From positions 62,001 through 126,000 of the forward strand of contig JBDXCV010000002.1 in NCBI GenBank assembly GCA_039980135.1: a DNA stretch of 64,000 nucleotides, read 5' to 3'. The stretch comes from Alphaproteobacteria bacterium (GTDB lineage Bacteria; Pseudomonadota; Alphaproteobacteria; UBA6615). The position numbers and the translations under genes are program-made. Within the stretch, counting starts at the first letter, position 1. Every line of letters starts with the position of its first letter. Below, one piece after another: positions 41,352 to 50,517 of the stretch. The notes beneath the pieces are model-generated. The model saw only the letters and a list, made by a program, of their open reading frames with translations, had not been told where the DNA came from and did not search any database.

Positions 41352-43484
41352 CTAGAAGACCGAAGAGCCAATCTGTCCAAGGCTTTTGAACGTAATTCTG
41401 AACGTCAGGGATTCAACCCGCGGGATATCCCGATCGGATGTGAACGTCCGGCCATATACTAGCTCGAAGTTCATACAATCGCACTCGTAGACGAGCGAGG
41501 CGCCATAAGAAAGCGTTCCGCCCTCCGCCGTAAGGTCGCGCCGGGTTTGCATCTGCGCCGACCATTGATCGGTCAGTTTGGATTTCAGCGATGCCGTGAC
41601 CTCTTCGCGATCGGGAAACCCGCTGGTGCGATCGAAAAACACATAGTTGAGATCGGCGGCCAGCGCGGGTGGGCCTACCGTCGTCGAGATTTCGGTCCGT
41701 CGTGCGCGCAGGGAATCATGATCGAACCGGGTCTTGTAAAGCAGGTTCCAGAACCGGTTGGGCGTGATCTGCAGGTTGGCGACGATATCCGAGAGTTGAT
41801 CCTCGAGCCCGGTTCCCAGTGGATAGGGGCTGGGTTTGCGGAACCGGAAGGATTGGCCAACCGTCAGCGTGGAGGCGCCGCCCCGTGAACCAAATACCCC
41901 CGTGCGGATGCCGTAGACCACGCGCTGCCCGCCCTCGACACGGTCGGTGCCCGAGAACCGGTTGGCGTCGAACAGGTTGGTCTCGTCGAAGGCGATACTC
42001 TGGCTGTCTTCGTCGGGAATACGCTCCGGGTTGCCGCCGTTGGGTGCGACAACAAGCGCCATGATGGGCTCGAAAGTCTGACTGTTCGGCCCCGAGCGGC
42101 GAACCCATGGATAACGCCAGCTCACCACGGCCTGGGGGAATATGCGTCCGACCACCGCATCTTCACGGCCGTTGTTCGTTTCCACATCGTCGACGTTATA
42201 AAGATCGCCCTGGACCGAGGTCCGAAAACTGGTGATCGAGCCCAGGCTGTCGGTGTGGGATATTTGCCAGCCGGGGGTGAGGCTGATCCGCTGGGTCGAC
42301 GCGCCTTCTTCGCGGGTGAGCGCACGCATATTCGCGTCGAGCGTTGTCATGCCGCCGAAACTGCCGGGCGGGCTGATGTAGCGATAGTCGAGATTCGGGG
42401 CAACGATCGGGGTTTCGTTCTGGATGTCTCCGTCGCGCAGACCCTGGAAATACAGCGCCTCGGCGACGGCGTAGGACCGTGACCCGAAGCCTTCCACATA
42501 GAGCCGGTTGGTGAGCGTGTCACCGCCCTGGAATCCGTAACGTCCAAGATAGGTGTCGTCGCTGGCGAGGCGGATATCCGCCCCCCAGCGCCACAGCTCA
42601 TCGATGGAAAACCGCGTTTCGGAATCGATGTGGCCGCGCAGCCGGGTCTCTCCGGTCTGGGCGTCATCCCGCGTGAACGACGCGCGGGTGCGATTCTCGC
42701 CGCTGGCGAATCTTTGCCGGTATTCACCGGTCACGACAGGGAACTGGTCGGTTGAGATGATCGGGTCGAACGTCAGATCGCTTTCGTCCGAGATCGCCCA
42801 GAAATACGGGACCTGGATCGATGAACCCAGCAGACTGGAGGCCCCGAACGTCGGGGTCAGGACGCCCGACTTGCGTTCGACGGTCGGGTCCGGGTGGCTG
42901 AGATACGGTGTGTAGGCGACGGGAAGCCCGAGCAGTTCCAGTGTGGCATCGCGATAGACGACTTCCTGGGCTTCGGCGTCATGCACGACCCGGCGCGCCT
43001 TGATTTGCCAAAGGGGTTCTTCATCGAAGCCGAGGCAGTTGCGGCAAGGCGAATAGACCGCGCGCGTCAACTCGGTCTCCACGCCGCCACGGCGCTGCGC
43101 GCTGACCGCCGCGAGGCGCGAATCGTCGTTCAGGAGCATCCGGAATCCGCGCAGGAACCCTTCGCGCATGTCTGAGGTGAGTTCGGCAAATTCGGCGAAC
43201 AGCACCTCGCCCGTCGGTTCAAGCAGCACCACGTTGCCGGTTGCGGTGACGATATCGTCGCGCTGGTTATATGTGACCGCATCGGCGTTCAGTATTCGTT
43301 CACCCTGAACGATCTCCACATTGCCGCGCGCCGTCGCGGTTCCGAGCTCCTCATCGAATGACAAATCATCCGCCGTCATCAGAACCGGTTGTTCGGAATC
43401 CACCTGTTGGCCGATGGCCTGCGTGCCGGTTGCCACCGCCGCGAACAGACTGACCGCAATCCAGAGCGCGCGTATCGACATCAT
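41352..43484 (-). CDS. lptD: LPS-assembly outer-membrane protein LptD
   Basis: About 710 residues. Signal peptide to about residue 25, OstA/LptA-like N-domain (L-M-T-A-D-D-L-S-F-D-E-E-L-G-T-A-T-A-R-G-N-V-E-I), then a beta-barrel domain rich in aromatic beta strands. Cysteines occur as C-R-N-C in the N-domain junction and C-D-C near the C-terminus, matching the two cysteine clusters that form the inter-domain disulfides. Start chosen to overlap the lptG stop; the second Met is also possible. Confidence 0.95.
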   Translation of the reverse strand: MMSIRALWIAVSLFAAVATGTQAIGQQVDSEQPVLMTADDLSFDEELGTATARGNVEIVQGERILNADAVTYNQRDDIVTATGNVVLLEPTGEVLFAEFAELTSDMREGFLRGFRMLLNDDSRLAAVSAQRRGGVETELTRAVYSPCRNCLGFDEEPLWQIKARRVVHDAEAQEVVYRDATLELLGLPVAYTPYLSHPDPTVERKSGVLTPTFGASSLLGSSIQVPYFWAISDESDLTFDPIISTDQFPVVTGEYRQRFASGENRTRASFTRDDAQTGETRLRGHIDSETRFSIDELWRWGADIRLASDDTYLGRYGFQGGDTLTNRLYVEGFGSRSYAVAEALYFQGLRDGDIQNETPIVAPNLDYRYISPPGSFGGMTTLDANMRALTREEGASTQRISLTPGWQISHTDSLGSITSFRTSVQGDLYNVDDVETNNGREDAVVGRIFPQAVVSWRYPWVRRSGPNSQTFEPIMALVVAPNGGNPERIPDEDSQSIAFDETNLFDANRFSGTDRVEGGQRVVYGIRTGVFGSRGGASTLTVGQSFRFRKPSPYPLGTGLEDQLSDIVANLQITPNRFWNLLYKTRFDHDSLRARRTEISTTVGPPALAADLNYVFFDRTSGFPDREEVTASLKSKLTDQWSAQMQTRRDLTAEGGTLSYGASLVYECDCMNFELVYGRTFTSDRDIPRVESLTFRITFKSLGQIGSSVF

Positions 43485-44581
43485 CCGTCTTCCTGATGGA
43501 GGAGGAAGGCGATGCCAATCAAAAGGCTGACGCCGGCCGGAGTCCAGGCCGCCAGGATCACGGGCACGCTTGCGCCGAGGCCCAGCGCCTGGATGACGTT
43601 CGTCAGCAGAAACAGGAAGAACCCGGCCAGGACTCCGGCGCCGACCAGAACAATGGTGCCGCCGCGCCGGGTCAGACGCAGAGAGAATACGGCTGCGATC
43701 AGAACCATTGCGGCCAGCAGGAACGGCTCCGCCAGGAGTGTGTGCAGTTGGAGCTGGTGTGCCACGGGCGAGAATCCGGTTTCTTCGAGTACCCGTATAA
43801 ACCGCGGCAAATTCCATAATGCAACGGTGTCGGGGCTCGCGAAGCTTTCCTGAATCTTGTCGGGCGTCAGGTCGGTCGCGAGATCCTGTTTGGCCACGAA
43901 GACGCCGGCGCGTCCCGGCCGGGTCAACCAAGCCTCGGACAATTCCCACCGCCCATTCAGCAACAAGGCGCTCTCGGCGTCGATCCGGCCGGTAAACTTG
44001 TCGTCGTCGGCGAACTCGAAAACGATCACCTGCTCCAGGCGAAGTTCGTCGGGTTGGACGCGCTCGGCGTGAATCACCGTCTGGCTCGCGCCGTCATGGC
44101 CATTCTGGCGAAGCCATATGCCTTCCGCAGATACCGCCAGCAGGGATGAGCGCCCCGTGAAATACCTGCCTTCGAGTTCTTCGAACTGCGAAAGCAAAAC
44201 GGCGGAAAGGGGATTGATGACCGAGATGTTGATGATGCCGAGCGCCACGGCGGCGATGATGGCGGGGGTCAGGAACTGCCAGACCGAAACGCCGGCCGCA
44301 CGCAGGACAACCAGTTCGTGGTTCCGGGTCAGGCGCAGGAAGGTGAATATGCCGCCGAACATGACCGCGAATGGCACGGCTTCCTGGGCAAGAAAAGGCG
44401 TCCGCAGCAATGCCATGCTGGTGATGACGCTGAATGTCGCTTCGGACCGTCCGCTGCCGCGGCGCAGCAGCTCGACGGCATCGATCAGCAGGATGACTGC
44501 GACGATCGTGGCGAACATGATCACGAACCAGATCAGGAACTGGCGCAGGATGTAGAAGGATATGGTGCGCGAAGCGATCAC
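43481..44581 (-). CDS. lptG: LPS export permease LptG
   Basis: 366 residues, LptF/LptG family with six membrane helices (three at each end) and a central periplasmic beta domain. F-Y-I-L-R-Q-F-L-I-W-F near the N-terminus and F-A-V-M-F-G-G-I-F-T-F-L-R-L-T-R-N-H-E-L-V-V-L-R-A-A-G-V-S-V coupling-helix region. Partners LptF and the ATPase LptB (not in window). Twelve nt after lptF; overlaps lptD by 4 nt. Confidence 0.95.
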   Translation of the reverse strand: MIASRTISFYILRQFLIWFVIMFATIVAVILLIDAVELLRRGSGRSEATFSVITSMALLRTPFLAQEAVPFAVMFGGIFTFLRLTRNHELVVLRAAGVSVWQFLTPAIIAAVALGIINISVINPLSAVLLSQFEELEGRYFTGRSSLLAVSAEGIWLRQNGHDGASQTVIHAERVQPDELRLEQVIVFEFADDDKFTGRIDAESALLLNGRWELSEAWLTRPGRAGVFVAKQDLATDLTPDKIQESFASPDTVALWNLPRFIRVLEETGFSPVAHQLQLHTLLAEPFLLAAMVLIAAVFSLRLTRRGGTIVLVGAGVLAGFFLFLLTNVIQALGLGASVPVILAAWTPAGVSLLIGIAFLLHQEDG

Positions 44582-44593
44582 GGGCGTGGCGGC

Positions 44594-45703
44594 CTAGGCA
44601 TCTGCGGCGACCGTGGGTCGATGGCGCGGATTGCGCACCAGCCAATAGATCGAGAAGAGGATCGCACCGACCGGCAGCGCATAGCTGAACGGAATGATGG
44701 CCAACGAACGCCGCGAGACGTTGAACAATCCCAGCGCGGCGACCTGGAGGGCGAAAATCAGCGCAATGGCGAGCAATATCCGGCTGGCTTGGCCCCGGCG
44801 GTTCAGGTCGCCGGAAAGTAGCACGGCCATGGCGACGGCGGCGAAGGCCAGGATATGCAGAGGGCTGGTGAGACGCCGGTGGCCTTCGGCGATGAGTTGG
44901 CCCGAATAGGTGCGGTCGTGCAGCCCGTCGCCCGGCCACAGAAGCGAACCCAGAAAGCGTTCCTCGGGTTCGCGCCATCGGGTGGAAACATCCTGGCTGA
45001 GAAGGCTGAGATCGAGCGAATACTGGTCAAAGTTGAACAAGGTCAGGCGGCCGGACTCCCGATCGACTTCCTGCTGGCTGCCGTTGAACAGAACCACCCG
45101 GGTTCCCTGGCCTGTCTGGCTCGCGGTGCCGCGCTCCGCCGTGTAGGTCACAGGGCGTTCGGGGTCGCGGGAATCATGGGCAAAGATGCCGCGCAGTTCG
45201 CCCTCGCCGGAGCGCTCACGCACGTAGATGGTCAGACCGCTGACCGGCGTATTGAAACGCTGTTCCTGGAGCAGGACGCTCCCGTAGCTGTTGCGATAGT
45301 TGAACTGCTGCAGCTTGAAGGCATGCGTTGATGCGGGAACCAGGTAAAGCTGCAGGGCATATCCGACGAGGACGCCGAGAACGCCCAGCACAAGGCCGGG
45401 CCGCGCGAGGGAAATCTGGCCGATACCCGCGGCGCGCATGACAACGAGTTCGCTGTCATTCGTAAGCTTGTTATAGACCACAAGGATAGCGGCGAAGATC
45501 GCGATCGGCAGAACCACGGCCATGAATTTCGGCAGGTTGAGGGCGGTCATTTCGAACAGGACCGCGACCGGCAGGCCGCGATTGACGATGAAGTCGATCA
45601 GCCGAAGCGACCCGAACAACGAAATCAGCAATACAAGTGCGCCGGCGACGAACAGCGTGGCGAATGCCAGTTGCCGGAATATGTATCCGCTGATCGACGT
45701 CAT
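44594..45703 (-). CDS. lptF: LPS export permease LptF
   Basis: 369 residues from M-T-S-I-S-G-Y-I-F-R-Q-L. Six membrane helices, central periplasmic domain (T-V-Y/I-Y-V-R-E-R, G-I-F-A-H-D-S-R), coupling region L-T-N-D-S-E-L-V-V-M-R-A-A-G-I. First gene of the LPS-export operon. A 9-bp dyad lies 16 bases upstream. A longer in-frame extension upstream was rejected as non-family. Confidence 0.94.
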   Translation of the reverse strand: MTSISGYIFRQLAFATLFVAGALVLLISLFGSLRLIDFIVNRGLPVAVLFEMTALNLPKFMAVVLPIAIFAAILVVYNKLTNDSELVVMRAAGIGQISLARPGLVLGVLGVLVGYALQLYLVPASTHAFKLQQFNYRNSYGSVLLQEQRFNTPVSGLTIYVRERSGEGELRGIFAHDSRDPERPVTYTAERGTASQTGQGTRVVLFNGSQQEVDRESGRLTLFNFDQYSLDLSLLSQDVSTRWREPEERFLGSLLWPGDGLHDRTYSGQLIAEGHRRLTSPLHILAFAAVAMAVLLSGDLNRRGQASRILLAIALIFALQVAALGLFNVSRRSLAIIPFSYALPVGAILFSIYWLVRNPRHRPTVAADA

Positions 45704-45718
45704 GGATGCTCCCGGTTT

Positions 45719-45738
45719 GACGTTTCCCCGGAAACGTC
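45719..45738. promoter_or_regulatory. Perfect 9-bp dyad in the lptF leader
   Basis: GACGTTTCC and GGAAACGTC (45719-45727 and 45730-45738) are exact reverse complements with a 2-bp spacer, 16 bases upstream of the lptF start in the lptF–pepA divergent region. The short spacer favours a dimeric-protein operator over an RNA hairpin. No regulator is identified. Confidence 0.4.
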
Positions 45739-45928
45739 TCTCAAGTTGCTGATTCGTAAAACAAAGACCTGCCTGTCGAATTGTTTGTAACAGATCGTTC
45801 GGCCGGGAAAAACACTTCCGGGGGCGGTGGTGCATGTCTTGCGCCCGGTTCATGGGTACTCTAAATCTCGATAGGCTTTCGGCGGCGTGTCGCGGCCTGT
45901 GTCCCGCTTATTTATGGAATGGATTGTC

Positions 45929-47419
45929 ATGAAAATTTCGTTCGCCGAACCGAAGCTTCCCACCAAGGGCCTCCTCGTATTTCTGGTCGACGCGGATGCG
46001 CGGCTGGGAACCAGCGCCAGGGCCGTCGACAAGGCGACGAAGGGCGCGCTGTCGCGCGCGCTGGAGGCCGCGAGTTTTGCGGGCAAGAAGGGCGAAAGAT
46101 TGTCGGTTCTCGCGCCGCAGGGCCGTGAAAAGTTGACGATTTTGATGATCGGCGCCGGCACCGCGAAGGATGTAGACGCGCTGCGTGCCCAGGAAATCGG
46201 CGCCCAGATATACAAGGCGGTCGGGGCCGTGTCGGGTTCCGCGGCGACGGTCATCGCGGAGCTGTCCGGTGCCAAGGTGCGTGGCGGTGAACTGGCTGCA
46301 AGCATCGCAACGGGCGCGCGTCTGCGGTCCTACAAATACGACAAATACCTGACCGGTTCGAAGGATAGCAGCGGTGCGGACGGCCTCGCGCGTCTTCAAA
46401 TCATGGTGAAGGGCGCGACGGATGCGCGCCGCCGCTATGCGGTGTTTGCGCCGGTGGCCGACGGTGTGGATATGGCCCGTGATCTTGTGTCCGAGCCGAG
46501 CAACGTGAAATCACCCAAATGGATGGCTGCGCAGTGCCGCAAGCTGACCAAGCTGGGGGTCAAGGTCGAGGTGCTGGGTGAGGCGCAGATGCGCAAGCTC
46601 GGCATGAAGGCCTTGCTGGCCGTTGGCCAGGGCAGTGTTCGCGAATCCCAGCTCGTGGTGATGCGTTGGAACGGCGCTGGCAAAGACGACGAGACCGTGT
46701 CCTTCATCGGCAAGGGTGTGACCTTCGATACCGGCGGGATTTCGATCAAGCCGGCCGGTGGCATGGAAGACATGATCTGGGACATGGGTGGCGCGGGTAC
46801 GGTCATCGGTGCCATGCGCGCCATCGCGGGCCGCAAGGCCAAGGCGAATGTCATCGGCGTCGTTGGCCTGGTCGAAAACATGCCCGACGGCAATGCCCAG
46901 CGCCCCGGCGATATCGTGACATCGATGTCGGGCCAGACGATCGAGGTGATCAACACCGACGCCGAAGGCCGGCTCGTTCTGGCGGACGCGCTTTGGTACA
47001 CGCAAAAACGCTTCAAGCCCGACGTGATGATCGACTTCGCGACCCTGACCGGGGCGATCATGGTGGCGCTCGGGCGCGAATATGCGGGTCTTTACGCCAA
47101 TGACGACGGTCTGGCGCAACGCATCGTGTCTTCGAGCCAGGGGGTGGGAGAGAAAGTCTGGCGCATGCCGCTCGACGAAGCCTTCGACCGGCAGATCAAT
47201 ACGCCGCGCGCCGACATGAAGAATGTCGGGCCGCGCTGGGGGGGCAGCATCACGGCTGCGCAGTTCCTGCAGCGTTATGCCAACGACGTGCCCTGGGCGC
47301 ATATGGATATTGCCGGTGTCGCATGGTCCGACAAGGAGCAGCCCCTGATGGCGCGGGGTGCGACCGGTTTTGCCGTCCGTACGCTCGATCAGTTCGTGCG
47401 CGACAATTACGAAAAATAG
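45929..47419 (+). CDS. pepA: Leucyl aminopeptidase (M17)
   Basis: Dimetal cytosolic aminopeptidase. 496 residues from M-K-I-S-F-A. G-K-G-V-T-F-D-T-G-G-I-S-I-K-P (metal Lys/Asp), M-K/W-D-M-G-G-A-G region, and signature N-T-D-A-E-G-R-L-V-L-A-D-A-L. Divergent from lptF and followed by holC, a conserved arrangement. Confidence 0.96.
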   Translation: MKISFAEPKLPTKGLLVFLVDADARLGTSARAVDKATKGALSRALEAASFAGKKGERLSVLAPQGREKLTILMIGAGTAKDVDALRAQEIGAQIYKAVGAVSGSAATVIAELSGAKVRGGELAASIATGARLRSYKYDKYLTGSKDSSGADGLARLQIMVKGATDARRRYAVFAPVADGVDMARDLVSEPSNVKSPKWMAAQCRKLTKLGVKVEVLGEAQMRKLGMKALLAVGQGSVRESQLVVMRWNGAGKDDETVSFIGKGVTFDTGGISIKPAGGMEDMIWDMGGAGTVIGAMRAIAGRKAKANVIGVVGLVENMPDGNAQRPGDIVTSMSGQTIEVINTDAEGRLVLADALWYTQKRFKPDVMIDFATLTGAIMVALGREYAGLYANDDGLAQRIVSSSQGVGEKVWRMPLDEAFDRQINTPRADMKNVGPRWGGSITAAQFLQRYANDVPWAHMDIAGVAWSDKEQPLMARGATGFAVRTLDQFVRDNYEK

Positions 47420-47432
47420 GCCCGATCGCACC

Positions 47433-47891
47433 GTGACGGAAATTCGGTTCTATCATCTGACGCGCCGCACTCTGAACGAGGTGCTGCCGGTCATGCTTGA
47501 GCGGACTGTTGTTCGTGATGGGCGGCGCGCCGTCGTGATCGCGGGCTCGCCCGAGCGGGTCGAAGACCTGAACGCGCATCTGTGGACCTACAATGACCGT
47601 GTCTTCCTGCCCCATGGGAGCAAGGCCGACGGGCATGGTGCATTGCAGCCGGTGTGGCTGACCGACCAGGATGAAAACCCCAATGACGCGCGGGTCTTGT
47701 TTCTGGCCGACGGCGCGCAGTCGGCCGACCCCGGAAGCTTCGATCTCGTTTGCGAGCTGTTCGACGGGCGTGACGAAGCCATCGTGAGTGCGGCGAGGGC
47801 GCGCTGGCAGTTGTACAAAGATGCGGGGCACGATCTGACTTACTGGCAGCAAACCGAACGTGGCGGCTGGGAGCAGAAGGCGACCGGTTAG
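47433..47891 (+). CDS. holC: DNA polymerase III chi subunit
   Basis: 152 residues, GTG start 13 nt after pepA. T-E-I-R-F-Y-H-L-T-R-R-T-L, L-N-A-H-L-W-T-Y-N-D-R-V-F-L-P-H-G and I-W/V-L-T-D-Q-D-E-N-P-N are chi-family landmarks. Links the clamp loader to SSB. Longer extensions would overlap pepA. Confidence 0.92.
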   Translation: MTEIRFYHLTRRTLNEVLPVMLERTVVRDGRRAVVIAGSPERVEDLNAHLWTYNDRVFLPHGSKADGHGALQPVWLTDQDENPNDARVLFLADGAQSADPGSFDLVCELFDGRDEAIVSAARARWQLYKDAGHDLTYWQQTERGGWEQKATG

Positions 47892-47997
47892 TTGAATTTG
47901 GCTTGCCGAATGTTCAGCGCGGCGATCGGTGCCTTGTCGCCGCCGCCTGTGCTGGATATAAGGCGCCAACATTTCCATTCCTGACCGGAGCAAATTC

Positions 47998-48420
47998 ATG
48001 GCCCTCGAGCGCACGTTCTCGATCATCAAACCCGACGCAACGAAGCGGAACATCACCGGCAAGATCATTGCCAAGTTCGAGGACGCCGGATTGCGTGTTG
48101 TGGCGCAACGCCGCATTCACCTCAGTCGCGAGCAGGCCGAAGCCTTCTACGGGGTCCATCGCGAACGCCCGTTCTTCAATGACCTGGTCGCGTTCATGAC
48201 GTCCGGGCCGGTGGTTGTGCAGGTTCTGGAAGGTGAGGACGCCATCGCGCGAAATCGCGAGATCATGGGAGCAACCAATCCCGCCGATGCGGCAGACGGC
48301 ACGATCCGCAAGGAATTCGCGGAATCGATCGAAGCAAATTCCGTGCATGGCTCGGATGCGCCCGAGACGGCCGCCGAAGAGATCGCCTTCTTCTTCGACG
48401 AGAATGAAATCGTCGGCTGA
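47998..48420 (+). CDS. ndk: Nucleoside diphosphate kinase
   Basis: 140 residues. [24 protein letters not shown]-x-E-R-P-F-F, R[11 protein letters not shown], and catalytic His in N-S-V-H-G-S-D. All signature residues are present; balances NTP pools. Confidence 0.98.
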   Translation: MALERTFSIIKPDATKRNITGKIIAKFEDAGLRVVAQRRIHLSREQAEAFYGVHRERPFFNDLVAFMTSGPVVVQVLEGEDAIARNREIMGATNPADAADGTIRKEFAESIEANSVHGSDAPETAAEEIAFFFDENEIVG

Positions 48421-48425
48421 TTGCA

Positions 48426-48441
48426 GCGCCTGTTCAGGCGC
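48426..48441. terminator. Small hairpin between convergent ndk and cox4-like genes
   Basis: GCGCCT and AGGCGC form a perfect 6-bp stem with a GTTC loop six bases after the ndk stop. No T tract, so terminator function is tentative. Confidence 0.35.
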
Positions 48442-48453
48442 GTGATGGGCTCT

Positions 48454-48579
48454 CTAGACGAGCGTCCACCACATGAGCAGCAGGATGATCGTGACCGCGA
48501 TTCCCGAGTAGGACATCAGTTTCAGAAAACCGCCCCAGGTTTTCCAACGACGGTCGAGATTCATAATTTCGTCGGACAT
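48454..48579 (-). CDS. aa3-type cytochrome c oxidase subunit IV (41 residues)
   Basis: A 41-codon gene: M-S-D-E-I-M-N-L-D-R-R-W-K-T-W-G-G-F-L-K-L, then one membrane helix (S-Y-S-G-I-A-V-T-I-I-L-L-L-M-W-W). The short charged N-terminus, W-x-x-F-x-K-L and single helix match the bacterial aa3 oxidase subunit IV family, usually encoded apart from ctaCDE. Weak GAGTG Shine-Dalgarno; an ATG four codons upstream is in frame. Convergent with ndk. Confidence 0.75.
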   Translation of the reverse strand: MSDEIMNLDRRWKTWGGFLKLMSYSGIAVTIILLLMWWTLV

Positions 48580-48628
48580 GTTCACTCGCATGTTTTGATG
48601 AAGCCTTGACGCGAGTTCTATACGCGAC

Positions 48629-48655
48629 CGCCGGGGGCGTCAAAGCCCTTCGGCG
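48629..48655. terminator. Hairpin downstream of purN
   Basis: Arms 48629-48637 and 48647-48655 give a 9-bp G+C-rich stem (two G·U pairs), just after a 16-bp palindrome at 48653-48668 that abuts the purN stop. Probably a transcription or mRNA-end structure; lacks a T tract. Confidence 0.35.
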
Positions 48656-48669
48656 CAGGCGCCTGCGCT

Positions 48670-49323
48670 TTATCCCGCCGGCGGCGAAATGAGGGGGGCC
48701 ACATCGTCGGCCGACATTTCAACGATCGCGCGCTCGTCGACGATTTTCACGCGATTTTCGGCCAGCAGCCGGACGGCAAGCGGGTAACACATGTGTTCTG
48801 CCTCGAGGATACGCGCGGCGAGCGTGTCTTCGTCGTCGCCCGGCATGACCGGGACGGCGGCCTGGACCAGAATCGGCCCGGCGTCCATTTCCGGGCGCAC
48901 GATGTGAACGGTACAGCCGCTCAGCCGTACGCCCGCCGCGATGGCCTGCGCATGTGCGTCGATGCCCTTGAAGGCGGGCAGGAGCGAGGGGTGAATGTTG
49001 ACCACCCGGTCGCGCCAAGCCTCCACAAACCAGCTTGACAGGAGCCGCATGAAGCCGGCCAGGCAGACAAGTTCCGCCCCCGATGATTTGAGGTGCTTGT
49101 CGATAGCCCGGTCGAAGCTTTCGCGGTCCGGGTATTCGCCATGCGCGACCACCGCGGTCTGTATGCCGGCCGCCTCGGCATGATCGAGCCCCGGGGCATC
49201 GGGCCTGTTGGACACGACCAGCACGATCTCGGCGGGAAAACCCGGTGCGGCGCAGGCGGCGATCAAGGCCTGGAGGTTGGAGCCCCGGCCGGAAATCAGA
49301 ACGCCGATCTTCAGGCGGCTCAT
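48670..49323 (-). CDS. purN: Phosphoribosylglycinamide formyltransferase
   Basis: Formyl transfer to GAR in purine synthesis. 217 residues. [36 protein letters not shown] with catalytic N and H, G-C-T-V-H-I-V, and [15 protein letters not shown] overlap with purM. Confidence 0.96.
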   Translation of the reverse strand: MSRLKIGVLISGRGSNLQALIAACAAPGFPAEIVLVVSNRPDAPGLDHAEAAGIQTAVVAHGEYPDRESFDRAIDKHLKSSGAELVCLAGFMRLLSSWFVEAWRDRVVNIHPSLLPAFKGIDAHAQAIAAGVRLSGCTVHIVRPEMDAGPILVQAAVPVMPGDDEDTLAARILEAEHMCYPLAVRLLAENRVKIVDERAIVEMSADDVAPLISPPAG

Positions 49324-50408
49324 GCGCTCCCGCCAAGCGCCGCCGCGAATTCGGATATCCCGATTTCGCCGTCGGCATCAGGCACGATCGTGCCGATGAT
49401 CCGGGCGTCTTCACCCGCGGCGTTGAGGGCGTCGACGATGTCGCCGGCGCCCGCCGCACCGGCCAGCGCGATCATGCCGATGCCGCAGTTGAAGGTTCGC
49501 GCCATCTCCATGTCATCGACGCCGCCGGCCTGGCGAAGCCATTCGAAAACAGGTGGTGCCGACCAACTCGTGCCGTCGAGCGCGGCGCCGAAACCATCGG
49601 GCAGCGCGCGCGGGATATTCTCAAGCAGGCCGCCGCCGGTGATGTGCGCAAAACCCTTGAGCGCGGGCAGGCCGGTGACGGCGAGACAGGCGCGGACGTA
49701 AATGCGTGTCGGCGTGAGAAGCGCGGCGCCGAGTTCCTGGCCCGCATCAAAAGGCGCAGGTGCCGTCAATTCTGCGCCCGCACGTTCGACGATTTTCCGC
49801 ACCAGGGAATAACCGTTCGAGTGAACGCCGCTGGAGGCGAGACCAATGACAAGGTCGCCGGCTTCAATCGGACGGTCCGCGCGCGGGAATGCCGTGCCGC
49901 GTTCCATGGCGCCGACGGAAAACCCGGCGAGGTCGAACTCGCCGCTGGCATAAAGCCCTGGCATCTCCGCGGTTTCGCCACCAATCAGAGCGCAGCCGGC
50001 CGCCTTGCAGCCTTCCGCGATACCGGTCACGACCGCGGTGGCCACCGCCGGGTCGAGCCCGCCGGTGGCGAAATAGTCCAGAAAGAACAGCGGTTCCGCG
50101 CCTTGCACGACAAGATCGTTGACGCACATGGCAACCAGATCAATCCCGAGCGTATCGAAACGGCCGGTTTCGAAGGCGAGTTTCAGCTTGGTGCCCACGC
50201 CGTCGGTTGCTGCAACGAGAATGGGGTCCTCGAACCCCGCCGCCTTGGGATCGAACAGGGCGCCAAAACCGCCCAGCCCGTCCATCGAGCCGGCGCGTTG
50301 CGTTGCCGCAGCCAGCGGTTTGATGGTCTCGACGAGGGCGTTGCCGGCCGCGATATCCACGCCGGCATCTTTGTAGGAAAGCCCCAGTGTTCGTCTCCTC
50401 GCGCGCAT
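49320..50408 (-). CDS. purM: Phosphoribosylformylglycinamidine cyclo-ligase
   Basis: AIR synthetase. 362 residues. [10 protein letters not shown]-x-[53 protein letters not shown]. The first about eight Arg-rich residues may not be translated; a start nearer L-S-Y-K is possible. Divergent from the DUF2066 gene. Confidence 0.95.
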   Translation of the reverse strand: MRARRRTLGLSYKDAGVDIAAGNALVETIKPLAAATQRAGSMDGLGGFGALFDPKAAGFEDPILVAATDGVGTKLKLAFETGRFDTLGIDLVAMCVNDLVVQGAEPLFFLDYFATGGLDPAVATAVVTGIAEGCKAAGCALIGGETAEMPGLYASGEFDLAGFSVGAMERGTAFPRADRPIEAGDLVIGLASSGVHSNGYSLVRKIVERAGAELTAPAPFDAGQELGAALLTPTRIYVRACLAVTGLPALKGFAHITGGGLLENIPRALPDGFGAALDGTSWSAPPVFEWLRQAGGVDDMEMARTFNCGIGMIALAGAAGAGDIVDALNAAGEDARIIGTIVPDADGEIGISEFAAALGGSA

Positions 50409-50517
50409 TGCGCATCATTCGTGCTATTGCTTTGCCACATTCGCGGCGCAGTGTTCCTGTAGACCGCGAATCATGCCCCGTCGGCTCGTCAGAATAGGTG
50501 TTTCAAGGTCATTTGCA

